A DNA stretch of 64,000 bases from Whitmania pigra (GCA_021613335.1 JAJTWR010000231.1:577501-641500); one strand, 5' to 3'. Numbered from the stretch's first letter, positions 40,697 through 51,125 are shown. Numbers and translations: made by a program. Notes: a model not told the origin generated them from the sequence alone.

Positions 40697-43600
40697 TAAT
40701 CCAAAGTAGATTATATCAAGATAATTATTAGTCATTTGCACATTAATAATCTTGAAATAACTAACGAATACATCGTCAATTACGAAACCTTTGTTTTTAT
40801 CAACCCATCTGATCCAAGACTGGTATGCCTCAGGGTAGAGCAGCAATTCTTTGAGAAACTGCCACAAACAAATGGATCTTTTGCTCTTCCTGGGTTCGTT
40901 CAAACACGAATTTGTCTTCACCCGTTGGTGGTCGAGAAGTTGACCAAACACCAGCGTCTTTGAATCTTGGCTTGGTCTTTGTGCGTTGTACAGAATTCCT
41001 CCATTACTTTTCAGGTTCAAACCTTTCCTCCCAACGAGTTGCTTCGACACTTTCTGTCCCCCATCCACCTCAGACATCGAAGCAAGGATGGGATGTTCGG
41101 CGATGTTGTTATTAGCTGAAACAAATCAATCTCTTAAAATTTTCCTAATTAACAGTTACAAATCTAATGTCGAACCTTTACTACATTTATGCGTAGAGTT
41201 ATTTGGTAACCACTCGTCGTTACCGTCAAATGCTTCCGAGTCTTTCTTGTGCTCCATGTCGCATTCGAGTGACGTTACGTAATTGCCAAACCATCCGCTG
41301 TCGTCGTTTGTCAGAGTTTGAATACCGTCCAGAAAGATTCCAAGTTGATTCCACGCAGTGTAACTTATCGTCGTATCTCCCTGGCTTACCTGCTTCTCGT
41401 CGTCCCGGATTGGTTGGATCGTCGGATCAGGAAAGAGCTGAGAAGAAGAAGAAAGCAGAGAAGGATTGCTGCATTGTTCACTGGAGGAGGCAACGTGTCC
41501 TATCGATGAAGGGAGAACAAACGTTTGAAAGAGATCCGAGTAGACTCCGTGGTGAGAAGAAGTAGAGTTGAAAACTTTGTTCTTGTTCAGAGAATAAATG
41601 TCATCTGTAGAGTTGGGCACAGAAAGGGACAAATTGAAGAGGTTTTCCAGACTCCAGGTGGCTTGAGAGCCGTCCAATTCGGACATGTTGAGCGGTTCGA
41701 CTAGGATTGGCTCTGGAAATAAGTCGCTGAAGAGACTTCCTGTTTGGTTCGCTTCTTCCATCATTGAGGTGTTGTTGTCAGTTTCATCGTTCAATTTCAT
41801 AGAAACTTGGAAATCAGAAATTGGGGGAAGTTGTGAAGAAGGCTTGAGGACCAGAACTTGATCTAAAGTGCTGTCGGTGTCCTGGTTGTTTTGGGTTGCT
41901 AAGAGCTGCTGGAACGAAAGTGTCTGTAGGTCTCTTGTGGGCGATTCCTGAGTTTCATCGTTCTTTGTGGGCTGAAAGTTGTCGAGGACACGTGGAAGAA
42001 CTGATTGATATGTTAAGTGACCTTCGCCATCGTTTGACGAGGTTTGACGCAGGATTTGCATTTCTTTGTTTTCGCGATTTTGAATGTTGAGTTCGTTGTT
42101 TTTCAAATGTGGTTCGAACAGCAGCATAGCCTCGTCATCTTCGGCCTTATCAGCGAGTAGAAGACTCTCAGAATGCGAGAATAAATTTTCTGGATGGAAA
42201 AATATGCATCTATGTTATTGCATTGTTTAATTACATTCGTATTAATTTGTTAAAGTACATTCGTATTAATTTGTTAAAGTACATTAGTATTCATTTGTTT
42301 AATTACATTCGTATTAATTTGTTAAAGTACATTCGTATTAATTTGTTTAATTACATTCGTATTAATTTGTTAAAGTACATTAGTATTCATTTGTTCAATT
42401 ACATTCGTATTAATTTGTTAAAGTACATTCGTGTTAAATTAATACATTTGTAAAATTGGAAAAGGACAAAATACAGTAAAGCGATCGCAGTTTGCACTGT
42501 CATGCTTTTGGAGTTGTAATTCTTTAATGAAAGAAATGTTTTATGAAAATATTTTCTTGAATAATATCGGAAATGTTGGAATTATCTGTGAAATATTTTC
42601 TTTAAATGTTGCAATTTTCAACATTCAACAAAGAAGCTCTTAATTGTTTTCTTGAAAATAATTGGATGTCTGACATATTTAAATCATTTTTATGCAATTA
42701 AAAATATAGAATAATACATGTGTTCAACAAATAAAAATAGCATGTTTTGTGTAGCTCAATTACTAGATTATTTGGTGGTAACTGCTGTTTCCAGCATAAT
42801 GTTCAAACGAATAGCATAATTTTATATTTATTATCACAGCCATGTTATCTCCAGAGCAACTGCATTAGAAATATGACGATTTTGTGAGACTCTCATTGGT
42901 AAGACATAATGGAGCAATGGCAATTAATTTCTTGAAATGGCTGATTATTATTAAATGGGAGAACTTCAGAAACTCGCTGCCTCAGCGGCTCTTAACCTCG
43001 ATTCACGTCAGCCAACAGCATTGTGACTTATTTGTAATTTTTATTTCTTCGTAATTATCGAAACGTTAATCTATTATTTTATACAGCTTTATTTATCATC
43101 AGCACGGTGATGGACGTAATGGTAATGATGGTGATGATGATGATGATGATGTTGATGATGTTGATGATGATGATGATGATGATGATAAACGTTGTCATCA
43201 CTGCGCTTAAGGCCATCCTCTCAAAACAGGCTGGAGGTGCAATTAAAGTCAATTAAGTGTCCTGACTAATATCGATAAATGTTTATCTTGCATGTTCTAC
43301 TCGAAGATAGTTTGAGCGAAATCTTGCATAATCAATTTAAGCCCCTCCCAATGTTAATTCTTTTCTAGCAAACCCTCGAATTTTAGTAACGATTCCGACC
43401 TTTGAGTCTCACGAATTTCCGAAATTATTTTTTATAATTATTATATTTTCGTTACATTTAAACTTGGATTCAAAGTTTTTCTTCATTTTGAGATGCAAAA
43501 TGATGATCACATTTGGATGCTTCGTCTTGGAGCGATACATGCAAAATTTAAGTATTGCTCTTGTTTGAGAACTACCTTTGTTTGTACTTAATAAAAATAA

Positions 43601-44120
43601 ACTTTAAATATGTCTATTGTTAATGTATTATTATCTATTAATGTGTGTCACATTCTCAATATTTCAATGTTCTCATCATCGCACAAAATATGTTATTACG
43701 TCAGAAATTAATATTTAATTTATTTATCATTTGTAGGAAATTTTATTACAACCTCATTAATAATTTCCAACTCGTGTTACCTTCTCGTCGTCCAATGTCA
43801 TTGACGTCGACATCACGTTTGCCTTCCTTACTTTGAGAAGATACTTCGTTAATCAATGACGATTTTACATGGCGAGTTCCTCTTTTTTCTTTCGGGAGTG
43901 CTAAACTTCCCGTAATTCCAGCAGAAAAATTTCTATTTATTTTAATCCAGTCTGATTTCGACGTTTCCTCTGAATTTTCTGAAATTCCAGTTCTGCAGGT
44001 TTTCTTGGACAGATGAGATGCAAACTTTAAAATAGAGTTTCGATTCCTTGGGCGCAAGTCCTGAACAAAGTTTTCAATGTTCGTCTGTTTCAACTGAGGA
44101 TAGCTGATCACTTCCTCCAT
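40406..44120 (-). CDS. SPDEF: ETS-family transcription factor, SPDEF type, 4 exons, complete
   Basis: Exons 44120-43781, 42189-41182 (or 41176), 41115-40789 and 40590-40406, with phases agreeing, give about 619 residues. The C-terminal ETS domain (about residues 530-615) is split by the last intron. Exon 3 gives [20 protein letters not shown] and exon 4 gives [20 protein letters not shown], then [20 protein letters not shown] and LVYQF. The recognition helix with RSIRQYY is intact. The sequence K-x-I-E-D-S, V-A-R-L-W-G and the very C-terminal position are typical of SPDEF/PDEF (Drosophila Ets98B). The long N-terminal part is Ser/Asp/Gln-rich, suggesting an activation region. I found no Pointed domain, which vertebrate SPDEF has. 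The start ATG at 44120 follows the last plausible leader; an upstream exon cannot be excluded. Confidence 0.88.
40628..40698. repeat. (ATT)n array inside the ETS-domain intron
   Basis: The array lies within the 198-bp last intron and has no stop in the ETS exon frame. The unspliced frame therefore reads Asn and Ile runs through the middle of the ETS domain. Confidence 0.9.
42232..42447. repeat. 24-bp minisatellite, 9 copies, ETS-gene intron 1
   Basis: TACATTCG or TACATTAG starts units at 42232, 42256, 42280, 42304, 42328, 42352, 42376, 42400 and 42424, an exact 24-bp period. Two unit variants (TCGTATTAAT and TAGTATTCAT) recur in a pattern that suggests duplication of blocks of several units. 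The Asn-Tyr-Ile-Arg-Ile frame over it is a repeat artefact. Confidence 0.95.
43107..43187. repeat. (GAT)n microsatellite, ETS-gene intron 1
   Basis: GATGATGATG units with GTT variants. Confidence 0.9.
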
Positions 44121-44768
44121 GGCAGGTTTTTGTGCAATGTTTTCAATACTAACCTACTTGTATAATGTTTTCAATGCGAACCTTCTTCATGCAGTAGCTT
44201 AGAGACTTCAGAGGAGACTGTACCAGGAAAGTACTGGCAATTATCTTGTCGTCTCACTTGGTTAGCAATTCGTCCTCATATGACTAAATAGAGATGGTGG
44301 AATTAAAAGGGAGCTTCTAAGAGCGTTTAAAGTCAGATCATCAACTTCGATCATCTTCATTGATAAGGGGAGGCTCGGGACTGATTGTTTCCAACTTATC
44401 TCAAATACATGACTTCAATTTTTGCTCCTAAAAACCCCATTAACTTAAATTATTCATAGAAATTCAGAATATAGTGTTTCTTCCTTGGTTCGACAAAAGA
44501 AAACGATTAACGAAGCATTATGTGGCCCATCAATTCCACAAATAAAATTCATGAAAATACGAGTTTCGTTCTGCAAATTTTGTCTCAACTCTTTCTCATT
44601 TATATCTAAAAAGACTGTGACAAGGCAATATCACGAAATCTTTTAATCTCAAATGTGGTTAACTGGCTTAATTAATAAAAATCCTGTCTTCTGTAACCTT
44701 CTTCATCATCTCTGCCATAAATTAAGAGTCATTTAGCCAACTAAATTTACAAGTTTATAAAACAAAAG
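44121..44768. other. Upstream region of the ETS gene
   Basis: No gene seen. It holds the presumed promoter or 5' UTR of the ETS factor. Confidence 0.4.
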
Positions 44769-45238
44769 GGACAGATCAAATGAACTCAATCAATTTTGAA
44801 AAATCTCACCAAAGTATCTCACAAAATTTTATATTTTGATTTAACAAATGGTTTATATAATAGAGGAAATACAAAATATTGGTTCGATATGACCGATATT
44901 TTAGAAGATATAGCCATTTTTACATGGTAACCCTACTTTTCGAATTTTGATTTCTTCGAAAATCTGCCAAACGTAACTGGTAACTAATGTCGTAAATGAG
45001 ATAGAGCAATGATATTTAGGAAATGTTTTTTGTTTGCCTAAATTTAAACTATTAAATAAAATAAAAATTATTACTAATGTGATTCATGGTTTTTGAGGAA
45101 TGCAGCTCACAAAATGAGAAATTTTTGTAAAATTTACTCTTTTTCGACCATATATAGACCACTGTTTGTTGTATCAAAATATAAAATTTTTTGAGCTACA
45201 TTGCTGAGAGGTGATTACTGAGTTCATTTGATCTGACC
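44769..45238. mobile_element. Foldback/MITE-like element with long inverted repeats
   Basis: The left end GGACAGATCAAATGAACTCA matches the reverse complement of 45219-45238 at 19 of 20 positions. Homology extends inward: CAAAATTTTATATTTTGAT near 44822 matches the complement of the region near 45170-45195. The terminal repeats are thus roughly 80-100 bp long. There is no coding capacity. AAAAG-like sequence flanks both ends, so a short target duplication is possible but not certain. Confidence 0.7.
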
Positions 45239-45651
45239 AAAAAGTAATAAAAATATGATTTGTTTAATTATTGTTATGACGTCATAACGTCTTACATTTC
45301 AAACATGTTTTAATGTGGGGTTTAACTCAAAAATTTAATATTTAGTTTTAATTATTTTCCTCAAAAAATACTGTGCAATAATTATTTTATCACAATGACT
45401 AAAGAATGAGTTGATGTTGCAAGAGAATTATTAACTCAGCTGGACAGGTTCTCAAACAGTCTGTCACTTAAGATTTGTAATGCATTTGCTTGATGACTTC
45501 TAACAAAATTCAAAAGGAAATGAAGCCAATTTCAGACCTTTCCGGTATTCGAGGTAACAAAATTTAAATATTGTAAACAGTGAGGCTGTGCTCGACCTAT
45601 AAACTGATAATAGTTTACAGGGCACAGATTTGCAGATGCTACGATGCTAAG

Positions 45652-45690
45652 CAGTGGCGTAGCCAGATTTTAACACCAGGGAGAGCGATC
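45652..45690 (+). mobile_element. Solo hAT-type terminus
   Basis: CAGTGGCGTAGCCAGATTTT resembles the terminus of the hAT element at 27901 (CAGGGGCGTAGCTGAC). I could not find the opposite end, so this is a truncated or degraded copy. Confidence 0.5.
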
Positions 45691-45758
45691 ACTTAAAAAG
45701 GCCCAAACCTACAAAAATAAATTCATTATCTTTTATTGACCCGGTTTCTACATGGCTC

Positions 45759-46016
45759 TTGCTTCACACACTCGAGAAGAACTTCTGCCTCCACGTGCCA
45801 AAATCCACGAATCAATCGCCAACCCTCTCCTCATCAACCACCTCATTTTTTCCAACCCTGCAATTCTCAGGCACCCCAATCTCAGTCCTCAAACCTGTGT
45901 CTTCGGATGAGGTTCTCAAGCTTATTCGCTTATTTCCCAACAAGTCATCTTCTCTCGGTACTTTCCCCATTCCTCTTCTCAAGAAATATGCTCTAATTCT
46001 ATGCCCTCTAAAACTC
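45759..46016 (+). pseudogene. LINE reverse-transcriptase fragment (region just before the RT fingers)
   Basis: The frame gives ISVLKPVSSDEVLKLIRLFP then NKSSSLGTFPIPLLKKYALI. This follows the CR1/L2/Jockey pattern of a V-x-x-x-E-V-x-K-x-I segment followed by K-S-S-x-x-D-P-x-P-x-x-L-L-K, with Gly in place of the usual Asp. It ends without continuing into the catalytic palm. Confidence 0.7.
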
Positions 46017-46064
46017 AAAACTAGCAAACCTTTTATATTAATTATAATTTTTTGTTTAAATACT

Positions 46065-46089
46065 TTGATTGAGTTCATTTGATTTGACC
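46065..46089 (-). repeat. Second right-hand terminus of the foldback element
   Basis: The reverse complement, GGTCAAATCAAATGAACTCA plus ATCAA, matches the left terminus at 44769 at 23 of 25 positions. This is better in length than the terminus at 45219. The 44769-46089 block may be a larger element carrying the LINE and hAT fragments, or two copies side by side. Confidence 0.6.
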
Positions 46090-46508
46090 TTACGGCAACG
46101 ACATTCTTTATTTGGACATGACATTATTTTCGCATTCAAAATAGGTCTCTGAGGTGCTCCGGATACAGGTGCGGAGTTGTGTAGAACGATTTTAAGAGAA
46201 TATTTTATTTAATTACCAATAGAGACTGATTGTAAATTAATAACTTTTGTTGTTGTGTATTTTTAATCTTAGCAACTAAATATGTAATGATAAATAACTT
46301 AATTAAGAAACTGAACTAATTATATAATTGTAAACCGTACCAATAAAATTTTTAAATGTAAAATTTGTTACTATCTTAAATAAATGATATTCTCGATCGT
46401 TTTTTCAAAACGGCAAAAACAAAATTTAAATTAATTTCAGTTAATTAGGAGGCAAAAGTTATTGCATTTTCTCCAAATCATCGTTAATTAGAGCTCCAAA
46501 ATTGAAGA

Positions 46509-49346
46509 ATGACCGAAGAAATAGTACCAATGCCAGGTTGCATCAGTCAGGTTTTTTATTTTGCGAAAGATTATTTTGAGAATGTCATAAATGATTGTGA
46601 AAGAGTTGAATATTATATCGCTATGAAAGGTGAAATTTCGAAGGTCCGAATAGATCTCATGAACAACAAACCTTTTTCTTATAACATTTTCCACGCAATT
46701 GTGTTTAATTTTGAACGATATAAGCTATCCGGAGAAAAACGGCTGTTTTGGCAATCAATGAAGGCGTTGCGATTCGTTTGTTGGCAAAGGTTAGGAAGTA
46801 AACTACTCGAAATGGGCATCCTGGTTCTCCTTTCTGAGATCATGACAAGAGAGGCTGAAAAGCAGATGAGCAATCATATTTGGACTGAAACTAAAGAATC
46901 CGCAGCTCTGCTTTTCATTATATCTGAATTTTTTGCACGCATTGAGGATTCAGATTACATTGACATCACCAGCAGATCCAACAAATTTTTGAAAAGTGCT
47001 TGGTCATTACCAATTTTCGCCGAGCAGCAAATTCAGAGCTCTCTTAAGATAGCTTTTCCTCAGTGCTTCAAAATCTGCCAGATACGACATTGCCCGACCT
47101 CCTACAGAATTCTGTTTTTAAAAATGATTTACAGTGCAATTATATATTCATCAGATGTGATGAACATTGAGGAAATTATCAGGTACGCAAAGAATCTGAT
47201 AGATACGAATCCCATTCACGAGGACAACATCGCCATAGGCTTTGCAATTGTCAAGATGATGTATCCTAAATATGCGAGATGGTTAATCAGCGAAAGGATA
47301 AACGAATCGATGAAAGCTAAAAAATTAATCGTTTTATCATGGCTTCAAAACGGACGCTTTAAATCATTTTTTATGATTTTTTGTTCTATGGTGACATATT
47401 GGCTGAGAAAAGACACTATCTCTAATCTTCAAATTGATGAGGAAAACATAATTCCTAGAATTGAAACTGTAAATTCCACCTTAGCTCGTATTATGCCAAA
47501 TTTAGACAGTGAAGGTGAAGGATTATCACAGATGAGCTTAGACATCAACTACAGTAACCTCAGAGAATTGGTAAAAGACATTTTCAATCTGCCAGACATA
47601 TCGCGTCATAAAGGAAAATTAACTGCTAGTGTTGAAGGAGTTAGAAAGTTTAACTATCTAATCAGATTTATTGTTAGAACTATAGATGCCTTAATTATAC
47701 GCTCTGATTTTGTTGAAGACATATCTGACTTTTGTGAATTAGAAGACTTACCAGTTCCAATAAGTCCAATGGACATTAAATTAGAGCTATACACGTCTGC
47801 TTCATTCAACAAAGTATTGAGGTCGTCAAAATCGCCAGAGGAGCTTAGGACAAACCCTCTCGTACGTGCTTTGAAGCTGTTATCAATCTTCTATGAAGTG
47901 AATGAAAACTGGGGAATCTTGCTCGGCAGTCTGTCAACAGAGAGGCTAATTGATAGGAGTTGTTTCGTTAGTGAACTAATGAATGAAGTGATAATTAGAA
48001 CAAAAGTCAATGAATTAAATCCTTGCCGTTTATTACCGCCATTTCTAGATAAATTTGCCGCAACATATCCTTTTATGATATTGATGGAACACCGTCGATA
48101 CGTATTTTCAGGGAAAATGGTAACACAATATCCATGGCTTCTTGTCCAATACCCATTAGTAAAGTTATTTTCCATTCCAAGAAAAAATCTTTTCAATACC
48201 TTTGCCAAAATTTTAGAATCAGAAGTCATAAAAGCACATCACAGATGGGGATTTCAATTTAATGGAGAACTTGGTGCAATCATGGGATCGAGTAAAGAGT
48301 TTTTCTCGGAATTCTCTCTTGATTGCCAGAGATTTAGTCGCGGTCTGTGGTCCGGGGAGGCCGGAAATGTTGTTGATGGTGTTTCTTATGTAAAATCTCA
48401 ATCTGGATTGTTCCCATTGCCACATTCCTTGAATAATCCAATGACAAAATCTTACTTAAATAGTCTTGGCATGGTAATGGCAAAAGCTATCACCGATACG
48501 CAGATATTAGATATACATTTCTCAGACGCTTTCTACAAATGTTTGTTTAAAACAAATCTTGATGCTCAGCAACTCTCGCTCTTGGATTTTAAAGATGTGA
48601 TGCCATCCATTTTTAAATTTGTCGAGAGTCTTGTCGATGCCTTGAGAGAAAAATGGAGCATCAGAAATGATAGTTCTCTGACGACAGAGGAACAGGATCA
48701 GGTCATTTCCAATATCACTTGTGATGGATGCTCCTTTGAAGATCTTTGTTTGAACTTTACCCTTCCAGGTTTTCCACATATCGAGATGATGGAAGGTGGA
48801 AGCGAAACATTTTTAAGCATTGAAAACGTTGAGAATTACCTGAAGTTGCTAGTATGGTGGCTTTTGTATGAGAACCCTCAAAAATATATGAAAGAAGTAA
48901 GAAATGGATTCGAAAAAATTATAAATCCACTTATGATGAAATACTTTTACCCTCATGAATATGAAGAATTATTTTGCGGTTTGGTTAAAGAATTGTGGAC
49001 AATGGACATTTTGAAACAAAACTGCGTCCTTCATGAGCTTACTGTCGAAACACCCATTGTTCAGTATTTGTTTGAAGTACTCTCATCTTTATCAGCTAAA
49101 GATCAGAGACATTTTCTGCAATTCGTTACAGCTGCTCCTAGATTGCCTGCCGGGGGTTTGGCTGCTCTTAATCCAGAACTCACCATTAGATATAAGAGGG
49201 TGAACGGAAACCCCGACAATTATCTACCTGAGTCATTTACATGTCATAATACCCTATTTGTTACAGATTACAGCTCTAAAGAAGCACTAGAAGAAAAACT
49301 TCTCCTGGCCATCAGAGAAGGAAGAAATGCATTTAGCTTTGTTTGA
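46509..49346 (+). CDS. Intronless HECT E3 ubiquitin ligase, TRIP12 type
   Basis: A single 945-codon frame. The C-terminal HECT domain starts near residue 575 (FQFNGELGAIMGSSKEFFSE, then RGLWSGEAG). It continues with FEDLCLNFTLPGFPHIE and HFLQFVTAAPRLPAGGLAAL and ends LPESFTCHNTLF...SFV. The catalytic Cys is residue 912 (codon 49242-49244). A region upstream (NPLVRALKLLSIFYEVNENW, near residue 450) also matches the TRIP12 sequence N-terminal to HECT. TRIP12 is a nuclear ligase for N-degron/UFD and ARF substrates. The armadillo and WWE regions of full-length TRIP12 are not evident, and the protein is less than half its usual length. Lack of introns among intron-rich neighbours suggests a retrocopy that kept its frame and its active site. 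A plain TTAATTAGGAGG-type leader precedes the ATG; a 5' non-coding exon is possible. Confidence 0.9.
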   Translation: MTEEIVPMPGCISQVFYFAKDYFENVINDCERVEYYIAMKGEISKVRIDLMNNKPFSYNIFHAIVFNFERYKLSGEKRLFWQSMKALRFVCWQRLGSKLLEMGILVLLSEIMTREAEKQMSNHIWTETKESAALLFIISEFFARIEDSDYIDITSRSNKFLKSAWSLPIFAEQQIQSSLKIAFPQCFKICQIRHCPTSYRILFLKMIYSAIIYSSDVMNIEEIIRYAKNLIDTNPIHEDNIAIGFAIVKMMYPKYARWLISERINESMKAKKLIVLSWLQNGRFKSFFMIFCSMVTYWLRKDTISNLQIDEENIIPRIETVNSTLARIMPNLDSEGEGLSQMSLDINYSNLRELVKDIFNLPDISRHKGKLTASVEGVRKFNYLIRFIVRTIDALIIRSDFVEDISDFCELEDLPVPISPMDIKLELYTSASFNKVLRSSKSPEELRTNPLVRALKLLSIFYEVNENWGILLGSLSTERLIDRSCFVSELMNEVIIRTKVNELNPCRLLPPFLDKFAATYPFMILMEHRRYVFSGKMVTQYPWLLVQYPLVKLFSIPRKNLFNTFAKILESEVIKAHHRWGFQFNGELGAIMGSSKEFFSEFSLDCQRFSRGLWSGEAGNVVDGVSYVKSQSGLFPLPHSLNNPMTKSYLNSLGMVMAKAITDTQILDIHFSDAFYKCLFKTNLDAQQLSLLDFKDVMPSIFKFVESLVDALREKWSIRNDSSLTTEEQDQVISNITCDGCSFEDLCLNFTLPGFPHIEMMEGGSETFLSIENVENYLKLLVWWLLYENPQKYMKEVRNGFEKIINPLMMKYFYPHEYEELFCGLVKELWTMDILKQNCVLHELTVETPIVQYLFEVLSSLSAKDQRHFLQFVTAAPRLPAGGLAALNPELTIRYKRVNGNPDNYLPESFTCHNTLFVTDYSSKEALEEKLLLAIREGRNAFSFV

Positions 49347-49624
49347 TGAAAGACAGCCTGTGATCTAAGTCTAAACGTTCATATCATTCACACATTTGTA
49401 TACCATAACAAAAGCAGGAATAAAAATACTTGTTATGATTTTGATTTCCAAAACAACATTGACTTAAAAAAACAATAAATAATAGTAATAAGCAATTAAC
49501 TAAGTATAAATAGGAGGAACTTGATTATTGGGAGGTTTATTATTTATATAATACAGTGCATATAAAGAGGTTACAAGTACTAATACTTTTTCTAATCCAA
49601 GAATCAAGGCCCACCGACTCCATG

Positions 49625-49670
49625 CTGAAGGCGCCATACAAATGAACTATTCTTCTTCTTATTATTATTT
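49625..49670 (+). mobile_element. 3' fragment of the SINE family
   Basis: GGCGCCATACAAATGAAC followed by ATTCTTCTTCTTATTATT matches the 3' end of the copy at 17400 (GGCGTCATACAAATAAAC). The 5' part is missing. Confidence 0.6.
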
Positions 49671-49855
49671 TGGGTTTTTTCAATCTCTTATTAGACCAGC
49701 CAAACAACAACAGATATAATGTTTATAAAATCCAAATCGTTAATTTTTTTGGTTCGCACAGGGGTCTGGGAAATCCCGTCAGACTGGTAAAAAAGGATTT
49801 CAAATCGTTCCAATCAATTCATGTCTATCAAACAAAGTGTTAGTGTCTTCTGCCT

Positions 49856-50062
49856 TTAAAGAAGTTCATCTTGAATGTCCGCCATATCTTGTAAGTCTCC
49901 TGCATGTTTTTGATGGAGCTCCACATGAGGAACCTCGAGACAACGAATCTCCCCAGAAAATCTTCGTGATTCCTCGATAATTGCTTCTTTCCAGTTTAAA
50001 ATGAGGGCCTTGGCGTTTCCTTTTTGTTTTTGAATTTCCGAGACTGAATTATTTTTTTTCAT
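49856..50062 (-). CDS. Possible small ORF or terminal exon, unrecognised
   Basis: A 68-codon minus-strand frame with charged, helix-like composition (ALILNWKEAIIEESRRFSGE, ending MADIQDELL). An AG at its 5' side (AATAATTCAG) could be an acceptor. Without that it would start at the ATG near 50062. No family is recognised. Confidence 0.3.
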   Translation of the reverse strand: MKKNNSVSEIQKQKGNAKALILNWKEAIIEESRRFSGEIRCLEVPHVELHQKHAGDLQDMADIQDELL

Positions 50063-50089
50063 TCATTGGTGGATTCATATTTTAAAACC

Positions 50090-50367
50090 TTGGAGAAATG
50101 AAAGCTAGCTAGGTCCCACTGCCACATCGCACACGGATATACTGAATCTTTACTTGCACGAAAATCTGGAATTTTGGTTCTTTCAGCAGTAGGGATGCTG
50201 GGTTCAATTCTGGCAATGAACCCCATTGCTCTCTATTTTCTTGCCAACATTTTCACTAAGGCATTGTATGTCTAGGGCAGTACGACGGCGCTGTACGACT
50301 TATTAACTCAGCAAACGGCAGCGTAGATGGTATATATATTTATATATACTTATATTATATATATATA
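50090..50367. other. Possible second tRNA-like repeat
   Basis: The stretch 50195-50300 contains GGATGCTGGGTTCAATTC, a B-box-like motif followed by a GCAATGAACCCC stem. This is suggestive of another SINE or a tRNA relic, but no A box at the right distance convinced me. The end is (TA)n. Confidence 0.25.
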
Positions 50368-50387
50368 TACAAATATATATATTTGTA
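50368..50387. repeat. 20-bp palindromic repeat, left flank of the 28S fragment
   Basis: TACAAATATATATATTTGTA, self-complementary, is identical to 50915-50934. Confidence 0.9.
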
Positions 50388-50408
50388 AATATATATTCTG
50401 ACACCTCT

Positions 50409-50786
50409 TGCTTAAAACTCGTAAAAATCAAAAGGATCGATAGGCCACGCTTTCACGGTCTGTATTCGTACTGAAAATCAAAATCAAGTGAGCTTTTGCC
50501 CTTTTGCTCTACGCGAGGTTTCCGTCCTCGCTGAGCTCACCTTAGGACACCTGCGTTACCTTTTGACAGATGTACCGCCCCAGTCAAACTCCCCGCCTGA
50601 CACTGTTTTCTGAGCGGATCGCGAGCCACCACGAGAGCAGCCGCTTGGAGCCAAAATACGGGAGCAGCGCGAGCGCCGTCCTATTTCCGCTTAACAGAAT
50701 AAGTAAAGAAACGATAAAAGTAGTGGTATTTCAATTGCGCCCGAAGGCTCCACTTATGCTACACCTCTCATGTCTCTTCACAAAGT

Positions 50787-50827
<41 letters not shown>

Positions 50828-50833
50828 ATTCTG

Positions 50834-50883
<50 letters not shown>

Positions 50884-50907
50884 TGGGAATCTCGTTAATC
50901 CATTCAT
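50409..50907 (-). pseudogene. 28S rRNA fragment (about 0.5 kb) inserted in the genome
   Basis: The minus strand reads as large-subunit rRNA, starting ATGAATGGATTAACGAGATT, then GCGAAACCACAGCCAAGGGA, and later AGTACGAATACAGACCGTGA and GCGTGGCCTATCGATCC. These are invariant eukaryotic 28S motifs in their normal order. The match stops abruptly at 50907 on one side and fades near 50409 on the other. No 18S, 5.8S or spacer is attached, so this is not an rDNA unit. The first base falls about 50 nt downstream of the classical R2 insertion site, so it does not mark an R2 junction. Confidence 0.92.
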
Positions 50908-50914
50908 TTGTAAA

Positions 50915-50934
50915 TACAAATATATATATTTGTA
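50915..50934. repeat. 20-bp palindromic repeat, right flank of the 28S fragment
   Basis: Identical to 50368-50387. Together the two copies bracket the 28S fragment. Confidence 0.9.
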
Positions 50935-50939
50935 TATAT

Positions 50940-51125
50940 TTGTTTATATGCGTAGCGCCATAAGCGTAAGAGTCAGGGGCGGTCAACCATTCGTATATCG
51001 CCGCATCAAGGGGCGCCTTGTGGCGGTGCAAGCTGGGAACACGACACGTAATGACTATTGCTTTTAGTATTGCTAAATGGCTTGTATGTTGATTTTCGCA
51101 GTCTGTGTTATAAGACTGCGACTCT
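50940..51125 (-). mobile_element. SINE copy abutting the 28S fragment
   Basis: Read on the minus strand it contains TTACGTGTCGTGTTCCCAGC, TTGCACCGCCACAAGGCGCC, CCCTGACTCTTACGCTTATG and GCGCTACGCATATAAAC. These correspond in order to the copy at 17400. Its 3' tail is the AT-rich sequence bordering the 28S fragment at 50915-50939. The B box is mutated. Confidence 0.75.

Noticed and set aside
50195..50300. Possible tRNA gene
   Set aside because: A B-box-like motif is present, but no cloverleaf could be drawn and no A box is correctly spaced.
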